DNA of 64,000 nt from Cupriavidus sp. (GCA_031180665.1 JAPSLP010000008.1:1-64000), one strand, 5' to 3'; counted from the first letter of the stretch, positions 7,613-16,231 are shown. Numbers and translations: made by a program. The notes: a model not told the origin generated them from the letters alone.

Positions 7613-8193
7613 AATCGGTTTGCGTCTATTGCGGTTCGAGCCCCGGCAATCGCCCGGAATACGCGCAGGCCGCGCGCGCGATGGGCCGCGCGCTGGCCGG
7701 CAAGGGCCTCGCGCTGGTCTACGGCGGCGGCAAGGTCGGGCTGATGGGCATGGTCGCCGATGCGGTGCTCGAGCATGGCGGCACCGCGATCGGCATCATT
7801 CCCGAGGCGCTGATGCACAAGGAGATCGGCCACGCCGGCCTGACCGAGCTGCACGTCGTGCGCAACATGCACGAGCGCAAGCAGATGATGGCCGACCGCG
7901 CCGACGCCTTCGTCGCAATGCCCGGCGGCATCGGCACCTACGAGGAACTGTTCGAGACCTTCACGTGGCTGCAGCTGGGCTATCACGCCAAGCCGGTCGG
8001 CGTGCTCAATGTCGCGGGGTTCTATGACGGCATGCTCGGCTTCCTGCGCCATGCGGTCGGCGAAGGCTTCCTGAAGCCCGAACACGCCGGCCTGCTGCGC
8101 GTGGCCGATACCCCGGACGGCATCATCGAATCGCTGGCCAACGTGCCGCAGCTGCGCGTCGACAAGTGGCAGCAGGCGCGCGACAAGACCTGA
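7609..8193 (+). CDS. LOG family protein (TIGR00730), nucleotide 5'-monophosphate phosphoribohydrolase
   Basis: A 194-residue Rossmann-fold protein starting at a GTG that overlaps the TetR stop (GTGA), with a GGAAGGAAAG ribosome-binding site directly upstream. The lysine-decarboxylase-like/LOG signature PGGIGTYEELFE is intact, as is the N-terminal VCVYCGSSPG. LOG proteins cleave cytokinin-type or ordinary nucleoside monophosphates to base and ribose 5-phosphate; the older label of lysine decarboxylase is not supported. The substrate in this organism is unknown. Confidence 0.9.
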   Translation: MKSVCVYCGSSPGNRPEYAQAARAMGRALAGKGLALVYGGGKVGLMGMVADAVLEHGGTAIGIIPEALMHKEIGHAGLTELHVVRNMHERKQMMADRADAFVAMPGGIGTYEELFETFTWLQLGYHAKPVGVLNVAGFYDGMLGFLRHAVGEGFLKPEHAGLLRVADTPDGIIESLANVPQLRVDKWQQARDKT

Positions 8194-8231
8194 GCGGGTT
8201 TCGATGGCGCAAGCGGGCGGGTGACGACACC

Positions 8232-8329
8232 CGTCGCCCGCGGCCCGTCGCCCGTCGCCCGTCGCCCGTCGCCCGTCGCCCGTCGCCCGTCGCCCGTCGC
8301 CCGTCGCCCGTCGCCCGTCGCCCGTCGCC
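8232..8329. repeat. 7-bp tandem repeat (CGTCGCC), 14 units
   Basis: Fourteen consecutive heptamers CGTCGCC, all identical except the second (CGCGGCC), lie between the convergent LOG and DUF924 genes. The array runs directly into a 9-bp tandem repeat. The near-perfect identity suggests recent slippage. It is outside any supported gene. Confidence 0.95.
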
Positions 8330-8374
8330 TGTCCGAACTGTCCGAACTGTCCGAACTGTCCGAACCGCCCGAAC
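8330..8374. repeat. 9-bp tandem repeat (TGTCCGAAC), 5 units
   Basis: Four exact TGTCCGAAC units (8330-8365) and a fifth degenerate one (CGCCCGAAC) follow the heptamer array without a gap and end three bases before the stop codon of the DUF924 gene on the minus strand. Confidence 0.93.
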
Positions 8375-8376
8375 CG

Positions 8377-8997
8377 TCAGAAGGAAGAACCCGGCTGGCG
8401 CAGGAAGGCCGCTTCCTCGTCGGTGCCGGGCCGGCCCAGCACCGCATTGCGATGCGGGAAGCGGCCGAAGCGTTCGATCACCACGCGGTGCCGCTCGGCC
8501 CATTCGACGACATCGACCCGCCCCCCGGTGTCCTCCCGCAGCGCGGTCATCAGCTCGACGGCCGCGTGCTGCGCGTCCAGCGCTTCGGCATGCTCGAACG
8601 GCATATAGCAGAACATGCGGTGATACGGCGTCGGCAGGCACCGGTCATCGCCCCGCTCGACCATCCGCCTGGCCAGCGCCAGCGCCTGCGCGTCGGTGGC
8701 AAAGCTGCGCGGATCGCCGCGGAACATGTTGCGCGGGAACTGGTCGAGCAGCACGATGCGCGCGCAGACGGTTTCCGGCGCGAGCTCGGCGGTGTTCTCG
8801 ACGAACGCCGACCAGCCATCGGTGCCCGCATGCGCGGCTTCCCATGCCGGCAGGAATTCGGCGCGCACACGGGCATCGAACTGCTCGCTGCGGGTGAACC
8901 ACATCGCCCGCTCGCGATCCCACTCGGGCGAGTCGGGCGTACCGAACCAGAACGCCAGGATGCGTGCGGCGAGGTTGTTGTGATTGGTTTGGTCCAT
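8377..8997 (-). CDS. DUF924 family protein
   Basis: A 206-residue soluble all-helical protein of the DUF924 family. Recognisable family segments are ILAFWFGTPDSPEWD at the N-terminus, VLLDQFPRNMFRGDPRSFATD in the middle and YMPFEHAEALDAQ. The length matches the family. The fold is TPR-like, but no enzyme activity is established for the family and none can be read here. The 3' end abuts a short tandem-repeat array. Confidence 0.9.
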   Translation of the reverse strand: MDQTNHNNLAARILAFWFGTPDSPEWDRERAMWFTRSEQFDARVRAEFLPAWEAAHAGTDGWSAFVENTAELAPETVCARIVLLDQFPRNMFRGDPRSFATDAQALALARRMVERGDDRCLPTPYHRMFCYMPFEHAEALDAQHAAVELMTALREDTGGRVDVVEWAERHRVVIERFGRFPHRNAVLGRPGTDEEAAFLRQPGSSF

Positions 8998-9043
8998 CGT
9001 TTTTCCCTGCGGTGATTACCCGTGTCTGGCGATGGCGCGCTCC

Positions 9044-9082
9044 CTTTCCCCTGCCCCTCTCCCGCCTGCGGCAGAGGGAAAG
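9044..9082. repeat. REP-like imperfect hairpin
   Basis: A GC-rich imperfect inverted repeat (outer arms CTTTCCC and GGGAAAG, inner arms CCCTCT and AGAGGG around CCCGCCTGCGGC) fills the short gap between DUF924 and the haemoglobin gene. It resembles the palindromes at 33076-33187. Confidence 0.5.
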
Positions 9083-9085
9083 AAG

Positions 9086-9550
9086 TCACCGCGCCACGTT
9101 CCGCATCCAGTCGGCGGTCTGGAACAGCGCCTGCAGCAGCCGCATCTGCAGGTCCTCGGACAGGCCGACGTCCTGCATCGCCATCGCCATGCAGCGCATC
9201 CACTGGTCGCGCTCGCTGATGCCAATCTCGAACGGCAGATGGCGGGCGCGCAGCCGCGGATGGCCGAAGCGTTCGATGAAATGGTTGGGGCCGCCCAGCC
9301 AGCCGCACAGGAACCAGAACAGCTTGTCGCGCGAGCCGTCCATCGAGGCGGGATGCAGCGCGCGCAGGCCGGCGAACTCCGGCTCCAGGTCCATCAGATC
9401 GTAGAAGCGGTCGACCAGCTCGCGCACGCGCGCCTCGCCGCCGATCAGCTCGTAGGCGGTGGGCTGCGGCGTCTGGCCGGTGGCCTGGTCGGTTACCTGC
9501 ACATCGGCAGCGGTAGAGGAGTCGGCATTCTGCCGGGATACGTCGGACAT
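9086..9550 (-). CDS. Group II truncated haemoglobin
   Basis: A 154-residue 2-on-2 globin that binds haem and oxygen, probably for oxygen or nitric-oxide chemistry. The globin begins near YELIGGEARVRELVDRFYD; the proximal His is in PRLRARHLPFEIG and is followed by the conserved Trp-rich helix ERDQWMRCMAMAM. About 30 Gln/Thr/Ala-rich residues precede the globin domain. The ATG at 9550 is the last one before the domain. It lies 67 bases downstream of the permease gene on the same strand and could be co-transcribed. Confidence 0.9.
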   Translation of the reverse strand: MSDVSRQNADSSTAADVQVTDQATGQTPQPTAYELIGGEARVRELVDRFYDLMDLEPEFAGLRALHPASMDGSRDKLFWFLCGWLGGPNHFIERFGHPRLRARHLPFEIGISERDQWMRCMAMAMQDVGLSEDLQMRLLQALFQTADWMRNVAR

Positions 9551-9617
9551 TGCGGTTCGAATCAACGGAATCGGTTTGCCGGCGATGGCGCCGCTTCGCG
9601 GGCCCATCCGAAGCGCT

Positions 9618-12332
9618 TCAGGCCTCGCGCAGCGTCGCCAGCGCCGGCTGGCGCAGCACGTCGCGCAGGCCCAGCCAGCCGCCGGCAAAAGCGCACAGCA
9701 TGCCAGAAACCACGCCGACCGGCACGATCCACGGATTGAGCACATAGGAGAAATCGAACACGAAGCGCGACAGCGCCCAGCCGACCGCAATCGCGCCGAT
9801 GCTGGCCAGCAGCCCGGCCAGCCCCCCGACCACCAGGAATTCGGCGTACTGGGTCTGCTTGATGGTGGCAGCCGACGCGCCCAGCGCCTTCAGCAGCCCC
9901 GCGTCGCGGCGCCGTTCGTCGCGCGCGCCTGCAAGCGCGGCATAGAGCACGGTCACGCCGGCGGCCAGCGTGAAGGCGAACAGGAACTGCACCGCGGCGA
10001 TGACCTGGTCCAGCACGCCCTGCACCTGCCGCAGGATCAGCTCGGTATTGACGATCGTGATGTTGGGAAAGCGCGCGCTCAGCGCGTTGCCCAGCGACGC
10101 CTGCTCGGGCTTCAGGTGGAAGGCGGTGATATAGGTCTCCGGCAGCCCCTGCATCATCGACGGCGGCAGGATCACGAAGAAATTGACGCGCATCGAGCTC
10201 CAGTCGAGCTTGCGCAAGGAGGTGACGGGCGCCTCGATCTGCTGCCCCGCCACGTCGAAACGCAGCGTATCGCCCAGCTTCACGCCCAGCGTCTTGGCGA
10301 TGCCCTCCTCCATCGAGGCCTCGGGCCGCTTGCCGTCGAACCAGCGGCCGGCCACCACGCGGTTGCCCTCGGGCAGCGCATCGGTATAGGACAGGTTGAA
10401 TTCGCGCTCGACCAGATTGCGCGCGCGGCCCTCTTCGAAGCGCGAGGCCTGCACCGGCTCGCCGCCGATATGCGTCAGCCTGCCGCGCACCATCGGATAG
10501 AGCAGATCGTCGATGCCGTCGCGCGCCAGCATCTGCCGCAGCGGCTCGCGCTGGTCCGGCTGGATATTGATGATGAAGCGGTTGGGCGCATCGGCCGGGG
10601 TGGCGTTGCGCCACGAATCGATCAGGTCGTTGCGCGTCATGCCGAGCAGCAGCAGCGCCATCAGGCCCACGGCCAGCGCCACCGTCTGCAGCACCGTGAC
10701 CGCGCGCCGGCGCTCCAGCACGGCCAGCGCAAAGCGCCAGCCCACCGCGCGGCCGGCCGACTTGCCGCCGACCAGGCGGCCGCGCACCAGCCGCGCCAGC
10801 AGCGTCAGCAGGCCCAGCGCCAGCAGCGCGAACACCACGCCGGCGCCGGCGAAGCCGCCCGCGGTCAGCAGGCCGAGCTTCAGGTCGCGCGCGGCCACCA
10901 GCAGCAGCGAGACGAAGGCGCCCAGGCCGAGCGCATAGGCAATCCACACCGATACCGGCGGCATGCCGACGTCGCGGCGCAGCACCCGCAGCGGCGCGAC
11001 GCGCGTCAGCGCCAGCAGCGGCGGCAGGGCAAAGCCGATCAGCAGCACCAGCCCGGACAGCAGGCCGATCACCGCCGGCAGCGCCGACGGCTGCGGCAGC
11101 GACACGGTCAGCAGGTTGCCCAGCGACAGCAGCAGCCCGTAATGGCCGAGATAGCCGAGCACGACGCCCAGCGCCGCGCCGAGCACGCCGACCAGCAGGA
11201 ACTCGAGCCCGAAGGCCAGCAGGATCTCGCGGCGCGACAGCCCCAGGCATTTGTAGATCGCGCAGGCGTCGGTATGGCGCTGCATATAGCGGCGCGCCGA
11301 CATCGCGATCGCCACCGCGGCGATCATCGACGACAGCACGGCGACCAGCGACAGGAAGCGCTCTGCCCGGTCGAGCGTCGCCCGCATCTGGGGCTGGCCC
11401 GAGTCCAGCGATTCGATGCGCGTATTGCGCAGGCCGCGCCGTTCGATCTCGGCCTGCGCCCACTGGCGATAGGCGACGCCCGCCGCCTCGGGTCCGGCAA
11501 CCAGCAGCCGGTAGCTGACGCGGCTGCCCCAGCCGATCAGGCCGGTCGCCTCGAGATCGGACAGCGGCAGCATCACGCGCGGCGCGAAGTTCATGAAGCC
11601 GCCGCCACGGTCGAGCTCCTCCGTGATGATCCGCTCGATACGGAAACTGCGGCTGCCAAGCCGCAACGTGTCGCCGATCTGCACGCCGAGCCCGCCGAGC
11701 AGCGCTTCGTCGACCCATACGGTACCGGGCGCCGGGATGCCGCCGGCCGGCTGCCCTTGCTCGCCGGGCGCGGCGGCCGTCTTGAGCGTGCCGCGCAGCG
11801 GATAGCCGGGGCTGACGGCCTTGAGCGCGGCGAGCTGGCTGGCCGGCGCATCGCCCTCTGCCGGCATGGCGCCGGGCTCGGCGGCGTTCCCGTTGTCCGC
11901 GCGCCCCGCCCCGTTCGCGCCGTGGGCGCTTTGCCCCCGGGTGCCGTTGACGGTGCCGGCCGGGCTCGCCACGGTGGCCATGCTCGGAAAGGTCACTGTC
12001 TGTGCAACGCTCAGCCCCTGTGCCGCCGCCTGCGCCGCGAAGGCGGGATCGAAAGGCTGGTCGGCCACCAGCAGCACGTCGGCGCCGATCAGCTGGCGGG
12101 CGTCGCGCTCCAGCCCCTGCCGCATCCGGTCCGACAGAAAGCCGACGCTGGCCAGCGCGGCGACCGCAAGCACCAGCGCGAACAGCAGCAGCGTCAGCTC
12201 GCCCGCGCGCCAGTCGCGCCGCGCCATTCGCCATGCCTGCACCCAGGGCGAGAAGCGTGCCCCGGCATGGGGAACAACGACGGGGCGCACCAGCGCAGGG
12301 GCAGTGGAATCCGCGGCGGAATCGGTCGGCAT
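9618..12332 (-). CDS. FtsX-like ABC transporter permease (YbbP type)
   Basis: A 904-residue membrane protein with the tandem FtsX/MacB-type arrangement: an N-terminal membrane segment, a large periplasmic domain, three membrane segments, four central segments, a second periplasmic domain and three C-terminal segments. The size and architecture match the YbbP family, whose partner ATPase YbbA usually sits beside it. No ATPase gene is in this neighbourhood. An Ala/Gly/Asn-rich insertion of about 50 residues near position 130-180 looks unconserved. YbbAP complexes are thought to extract lipids or lipoproteins from the inner membrane. Confidence 0.88.
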   Translation of the reverse strand: MPTDSAADSTAPALVRPVVVPHAGARFSPWVQAWRMARRDWRAGELTLLLFALVLAVAALASVGFLSDRMRQGLERDARQLIGADVLLVADQPFDPAFAAQAAAQGLSVAQTVTFPSMATVASPAGTVNGTRGQSAHGANGAGRADNGNAAEPGAMPAEGDAPASQLAALKAVSPGYPLRGTLKTAAAPGEQGQPAGGIPAPGTVWVDEALLGGLGVQIGDTLRLGSRSFRIERIITEELDRGGGFMNFAPRVMLPLSDLEATGLIGWGSRVSYRLLVAGPEAAGVAYRQWAQAEIERRGLRNTRIESLDSGQPQMRATLDRAERFLSLVAVLSSMIAAVAIAMSARRYMQRHTDACAIYKCLGLSRREILLAFGLEFLLVGVLGAALGVVLGYLGHYGLLLSLGNLLTVSLPQPSALPAVIGLLSGLVLLIGFALPPLLALTRVAPLRVLRRDVGMPPVSVWIAYALGLGAFVSLLLVAARDLKLGLLTAGGFAGAGVVFALLALGLLTLLARLVRGRLVGGKSAGRAVGWRFALAVLERRRAVTVLQTVALAVGLMALLLLGMTRNDLIDSWRNATPADAPNRFIINIQPDQREPLRQMLARDGIDDLLYPMVRGRLTHIGGEPVQASRFEEGRARNLVEREFNLSYTDALPEGNRVVAGRWFDGKRPEASMEEGIAKTLGVKLGDTLRFDVAGQQIEAPVTSLRKLDWSSMRVNFFVILPPSMMQGLPETYITAFHLKPEQASLGNALSARFPNITIVNTELILRQVQGVLDQVIAAVQFLFAFTLAAGVTVLYAALAGARDERRRDAGLLKALGASAATIKQTQYAEFLVVGGLAGLLASIGAIAVGWALSRFVFDFSYVLNPWIVPVGVVSGMLCAFAGGWLGLRDVLRQPALATLREA

Positions 12333-12396
12333 GATGTCGTGGTCGGGGTATTCGGTTTGGTGGCACGGATGGCGCCGACGATGGCGCCAATCCCGG

Positions 12397-12996
12397 TCAG
12401 TACGCGGCGGGCGGCCCGCCCTTGCGGGTCAGCGTGCCATGCAGCTTGCGCACGCCGCGCCACAGCTTGGGCAGCAGCCACAGCGCGAGCAGCAGGCTGA
12501 TCGCCAGCAGCACGAAGAACAGCACCGGCAGGAAGAACGCCAGCAGCAGGCTGCCGGTGGCGGTCACGTCCTCGGTGAATGAGGCCGCCCAATTCGAAAA
12601 GGGTTCCGGCGACACATTGATTAGCGCGCGCGTGCCCGCCTTGGCGGCATGGGCGGTGCCGGCCAGCGTGCCGCCGATCAGGCCGGCGATCACCATCCAC
12701 TGCGGATCGAGATTGCCGAAGGCGGCGGCGGCCAGGATCGCGCCGGCGGGGATGCGCACGAAGGTATGGAAGCCGTCCCAGACCGAGTCGAAGCCCGGCA
12801 CCTTGTCGGCGATGAATTCGGCCAGCGCCAGCACCGCCGCCACGCCGATCACCCAGTTGGACGCCAGCGGCTGCAAACCCGACGGCAGATCGAGCCAGCC
12901 CATGCGGGCGAGCACGCCGGCGGCCAGCACGGCCAGATAGAGACGAAAGCCGCTGGCCCAGGACATGCCCGCGGCCAGCGCGGCGGTTTCCAGCAT
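12397..12996 (-). CDS. DUF4126 family membrane protein
   Basis: A 199-residue protein with four to five hydrophobic segments (ASGFRLYLAVLAAGVLARMG, WVIGVAAVLALAEFIADKVP, the Ala/Gly-rich stretch near residue 95-120 and a C-terminal LLLAFFLPVLFFVLLAISL). This is the DUF4126 pattern, including the FIADKVPGFDSVWDGFHTFV segment. The ATG at 12996 starts the family domain. It lies 64 bases upstream of the permease gene, on the same strand. The function is unknown. Confidence 0.85.
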   Translation of the reverse strand: MLETAALAAGMSWASGFRLYLAVLAAGVLARMGWLDLPSGLQPLASNWVIGVAAVLALAEFIADKVPGFDSVWDGFHTFVRIPAGAILAAAAFGNLDPQWMVIAGLIGGTLAGTAHAAKAGTRALINVSPEPFSNWAASFTEDVTATGSLLLAFFLPVLFFVLLAISLLLALWLLPKLWRGVRKLHGTLTRKGGPPAAY

Positions 12997-13084
12997 CGGG
13001 ACGCCCTCGCAGAGTCGCGGCCGGCGGCGCCGGCCATGGGCGCAGTGTAATACGGGCGTGGTTGCGGCCTGCCCGACGGCGGGC

Positions 13085-14176
13085 CTACTCCGGCCCGCCC
13101 ACCCCGTACCAGGGCAGCACCTGCTCCGGCGCCAGCAGGCCCCGCTGCTCGGCCAGCGCATAGCCCGGCAGCGCGGTGATGCGGGCGCCGATCGCCGGAT
13201 CGGCCAGCAGCGCCAGCAGGGCATGGACCCATGGCGCGAACTGGTCGGCCTTGCGCAGCGCCAGGTAGTAGACCTCGCGCGTCAGCGGCACGAAGGTCAG
13301 ACCGTGCGCCTCGGCATTGACGCGCAGGCCGAAGCCGACCTCGGCGCGGCCGGCATGCACCGCCTCGGCGACCTTTTCATTGCTGAACTCCGGCTGGTCG
13401 TAGCCGACGACCTGGTCGGCATACAGGCCCTGCGCCGCCAGCAGCTGGTCGAACAGCAGCCGCGTGCCCGAGCTGCGCTGCCGGTTGACAAAGCGCGCCT
13501 GCGTGCGCACCAGGTCGCGCAGCTCGCGGATTTCGCGCGCCAGCGACGACGCGACGATCAGCCCCTGCTCGCGCGAGGCCACGGGGATCAGCCGCACCGA
13601 GGACGGGCGCAGCCATTTGCGCAGCGTCACGTGGGCGACCGATCCGGCGGTCTGGATCGGCGCGACGTAGAAACCGGCCAGCTCGGCCTGCCGCTCGTGC
13701 AGGCAGATCAGGCCCTCGACGCTGCCGCAGAACACCGTGTCGAGCTGCAAGCCCTCCGGCTGCTCGTTCAGGGCCGCGGCCAGCACCTCCATCGCGGGGT
13801 CGTGGCTGCCGGAGAAATGGATCCGCGTCTGCGGCCGGGCGGCATCGTCCAGTTCCGCGGCGAACTCGGCCAGCGCCTTGCGCACCGCCGGTTCGACCGC
13901 CTCGCGCAGCTTGACCTCGGCCCGCAGCAGGCGCTCGCCGAAGCGGGTCAGCGAGGCGCCGCGGCCGCGTTCCATATCCAGCATGGTGCGCCCGAGCAAC
14001 GCCTCCCAGTCCCGCATCACGCCCCAGGCGTGCCGGTACGACAGCCCCACCTTGGCGGCGGCACGATGCAGCGAACCGGTCTCGCGCACCGCCTGCAGCA
14101 GCAGGAACACCTTGCCGTTGGCACGCGGGTTGTCGTCCGTCGATACCACCGGAAACAGTTCGAAATGGAATGTCAT
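13085..14176 (-). CDS. ModE-like HTH regulator with periplasmic-binding-protein-like domain
   Basis: A 363-residue regulator. Residues about 15-115 form a ModE/LysR-type winged helix-turn-helix (GSLHRAAAKVGLSYRHAWGVMRDWEALLG, shown here in parts). The C-terminal 220 residues are not the TOBE/Mop domain of classical ModE but a periplasmic-binding-protein-like fold (TRIHFSGSHDPAMEVLAAAL; SSGTRLLFDQLLAAQG), similar to TupA/ModA-type ligand domains. It is divergent from tupA and a perfect palindrome lies between them. It probably senses tungstate or molybdate and controls tupA; the ligand is an inference. Confidence 0.85.
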   Translation of the reverse strand: MTFHFELFPVVSTDDNPRANGKVFLLLQAVRETGSLHRAAAKVGLSYRHAWGVMRDWEALLGRTMLDMERGRGASLTRFGERLLRAEVKLREAVEPAVRKALAEFAAELDDAARPQTRIHFSGSHDPAMEVLAAALNEQPEGLQLDTVFCGSVEGLICLHERQAELAGFYVAPIQTAGSVAHVTLRKWLRPSSVRLIPVASREQGLIVASSLAREIRELRDLVRTQARFVNRQRSSGTRLLFDQLLAAQGLYADQVVGYDQPEFSNEKVAEAVHAGRAEVGFGLRVNAEAHGLTFVPLTREVYYLALRKADQFAPWVHALLALLADPAIGARITALPGYALAEQRGLLAPEQVLPWYGVGGPE

Positions 14177-14305
14177 ATGTTCCGCTGTTCTTATTTACTT
14201 TGTTCTGGGAGTGCCGAGACAATCATGGCGCCCGTACAAGCTTGCGCAGATTAGCGGAAGCTTCGGATGTCGCGCATTGTCACCGAAGCGGATGGGCACT
14301 TGCAA

Positions 14306-14325
14306 TTATGTTCAGATAAACATAA
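14306..14325. promoter_or_regulatory. Palindromic operator TTATGTT-N6-AACATAA
   Basis: A perfect 7-6-7 inverted repeat ending 16 bases before the tupA start, between tupA and the divergent ModE-like gene. ModE sites also have two AT-rich arms around a six-base spacer. The position next to the ribosome-binding site suggests that bound regulator would block tupA expression. Confidence 0.65.
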
Positions 14326-14341
14326 CAACAGGAATTCCGAC

Positions 14342-15202
14342 ATGCCGCCCCCCGTCCTCGGTGCCTCATCCGGCCTCTCCCGCTTCGTGCCTGGCCTGCT
14401 CGCCACGCTCCTGCTGTCCGTCGCCTCGCTGCTCGGAACCGGTGCTGCCTTCGCCGGCGAACTGAAGCTCGCGACCACCACCAGCACCGAGAACTCCGGC
14501 CTGCTCAAGACCCTGCTGCCGCGCTTCGAGCGCGAGACCGGCGTCAAGGTCAAGGTCATCGCGGTCGGTTCCGGCAAGGCGATGAAGATGGGCGAGATGG
14601 GCGACGTCGACGTGCTGCTGGTGCACTCGCGCCAGATGGAAGACGCCTTCGTCGCGGCCGGTCATGGCATCGACCGGCGCGACGTGATGTACAACGACTT
14701 CATCGTGGTCGGTCCGTCGGCGGACCCGGCCAGGATCGTGGGCAGCAAGGACGTCATCGCGAGCTTCCGCAAGATCGCCGCCAGCGGCGCCAAGTTCATC
14801 TCGCGCGGCGACAACTCGGGCACCGACGTCATGGAAAAGTCGTACTGGAAGGAGGCCGGCATCGAGCCGAAGGGCCAGACGTGGTACATCAATGCCGGAC
14901 TCGGCATGGGCGAGGTGCTGACGATGGCGGCGCAGATGCCCGGCTACACGCTGTCGGATCGCGCCACCTATGGCGCCTATCGCACCAAGACGGGCCTGGC
15001 CATCGCGGTGCAGGGCGATCCGAAGATGTTCAACCCTTACGGCATCATCGCGGTCAACCCGGCCCGGCATCCCGGCATCAACTACACCGACGCGCGCAAG
15101 CTGATCGCGTGGATCACGTCGAAGGCAGGGCAGGACGCCATCGCCGGCTACAAGGTCGAGGGCGAACAGCTGTTCTTCCCCAGCTACAAGACGGGCTCTT
15201 GA
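14342..15202 (+). CDS. tupA: Tungstate ABC transporter substrate-binding protein
   Basis: A 286-residue periplasmic binding protein. A signal peptide runs to about residue 38 (cleavage after GAAFA). The mature protein starts GELKLATTTSTENSGLL, the oxyanion-binding TTTS signature of TupA, and continues with VGSGKAMKMGEMGDVDVLL and SRGDNSGTDVMEKSYW, also typical. It binds tungstate (possibly molybdate) for an ABC importer. Tungstate permease and ATPase genes (tupB, tupC) would be expected next, but the following genes are a tandem repeat and a LysR regulator, so the transporter partners must be elsewhere. An upstream in-frame ATG at 14267 was rejected because it lies before the operator. Confidence 0.9.
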   Translation: MPPPVLGASSGLSRFVPGLLATLLLSVASLLGTGAAFAGELKLATTTSTENSGLLKTLLPRFERETGVKVKVIAVGSGKAMKMGEMGDVDVLLVHSRQMEDAFVAAGHGIDRRDVMYNDFIVVGPSADPARIVGSKDVIASFRKIAASGAKFISRGDNSGTDVMEKSYWKEAGIEPKGQTWYINAGLGMGEVLTMAAQMPGYTLSDRATYGAYRTKTGLAIAVQGDPKMFNPYGIIAVNPARHPGINYTDARKLIAWITSKAGQDAIAGYKVEGEQLFFPSYKTGS

Positions 15203-15236
15203 GCGGGCTCCTGAGCGGGCTCCTGAGCGGGCTCCT
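15201..15236. repeat. 12-bp tandem repeat (GAGCGGGCTCCT), three units
   Basis: Three exact GAGCGGGCTCCT units, with a partial unit before (ACGGGCTCTT, including the tupA stop) and after (GAGCTCC). Each unit contains the self-complementary GAGCnnGCTC, so the array can fold into alternative hairpins directly at the tupA stop codon. Confidence 0.9.
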
Positions 15237-15280
15237 GAGCTCCGCTCCCGGGCAGCGGCCGGCGGCGGCCGCCTTGCCTC

Positions 15281-16231
15281 TCAGGGCTCGGCCGCCATCT
15301 CCAGCCGCGGCAGCAGCGGCAGATCGGCCGCGACCTCGGCGATCATCCGGCGCAGCCACAGCACGTCGGGCGCCGCATGGCAGCGCTCATGCCATAGCTG
15401 GTAGAAGCGCATGCGCGGGAACGATACCGGCGCCGGCACCATCCGGATCGGCAGGTACTGCGCATAGTGCGCGGCAAACTGCCGTCCGGTGGTGAAGACC
15501 ATGTCGGTCTTCATCAGCACGTAGGGCACCAGCCCGAAATACGGCAGCGTGACCTGGATGCGGCGCTTGTAGCCCTGCTCCGCCAATGCCTGGTCGATCA
15601 TGCTGCGCTGCATCGATGCATACGGCGCTGGCGCCAGGTGCGGCATCTCCAGGTAGTGCTTCAGCGACAGCCCCTTCTTCGCCAGCGGATGCTGGGCACC
15701 GAGCATGCAGACCACCTCGTCCTCGAACAGCGGCGAGATATGCAGATGCTCGGGGGGCGAGAGCCAGTTGCCGATCACGATATCGAGCTTGCCCTGCTCC
15801 AGTTCCTCCAGGAAGTCCGTGGCGCTGGTCAGCGGATGGACGAACAGCTTCGCGCCCGGTGCGAGCCGGCGCACCCGCTCGACGATATTGGGCAGGAAGA
15901 AGGCGTCCAGATAGTCGGGCGCGCCCAGATGGAAGGTGCGGTCGGTGGTGGCTGGATCGAACTGCTGCGGGGGCCGCGCGATACGGTCCATCGCCGCCAG
16001 GCTTTGCTCGGCCAGCTCCAGCAGCTCGCGGCCGCGCTCGGTCGGCACCATGCCGCTCTTGCCGCGCACCAGGATCGCGTCGCCGGTGATCTCGCGCAGC
16101 CGCTTGAGCGTATTGCTGATGGCCGGCTGCGATTGTCCCATCCGCACCGCCGTGCGCGTGACGCTCTGCTCGGTCAGCAGGGTATGCAATACCCGAAGCA
16201 GATAGGTGTCCAGATGGTCGCGTCCGTGCAT
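15281..16231 (-). CDS. LysR family transcriptional regulator (probable regulator of xdhABC)
   Basis: A 316-residue LysR-type regulator: N-terminal winged helix (LLTEQSVTRTAVRMGQSQPA, then SNTLKRLREITGDAILVR), linker helix, and a substrate-binding domain from about residue 90 (DRTFHLGAPDYLDAFFLPNI). It is of normal length. The ATG at 16231 was chosen because the HTH begins immediately after it. The gene is divergent from xdhA across a 267-base region with two short inverted repeats, the usual arrangement for LysR control of the neighbouring operon. The inducer is probably a purine; this is inferred only from position. Confidence 0.88.
   Translation of the reverse strand: MHGRDHLDTYLLRVLHTLLTEQSVTRTAVRMGQSQPAISNTLKRLREITGDAILVRGKSGMVPTERGRELLELAEQSLAAMDRIARPPQQFDPATTDRTFHLGAPDYLDAFFLPNIVERVRRLAPGAKLFVHPLTSATDFLEELEQGKLDIVIGNWLSPPEHLHISPLFEDEVVCMLGAQHPLAKKGLSLKHYLEMPHLAPAPYASMQRSMIDQALAEQGYKRRIQVTLPYFGLVPYVLMKTDMVFTTGRQFAAHYAQYLPIRMVPAPVSFPRMRFYQLWHERCHAAPDVLWLRRMIAEVAADLPLLPRLEMAAEP

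Noticed and set aside
8232..8374. CRISPR-like array
   Set aside because: Units are 7 and 9 bases with no spacers and no cas genes; these are simple tandem repeats.
9459..12500. Very long open frames on the plus strand opposite the FtsX-type permease, and similar ones opposite maeB and pepN
   Set aside because: In very GC-rich DNA, third-position bias leaves long antisense frames open. These have no family motifs, and the opposite-strand proteins are clearly real.
14267..14341. TupA start at 14267
   Set aside because: It would place the operator palindrome inside the gene and put a non-signal-like segment before the signal peptide.
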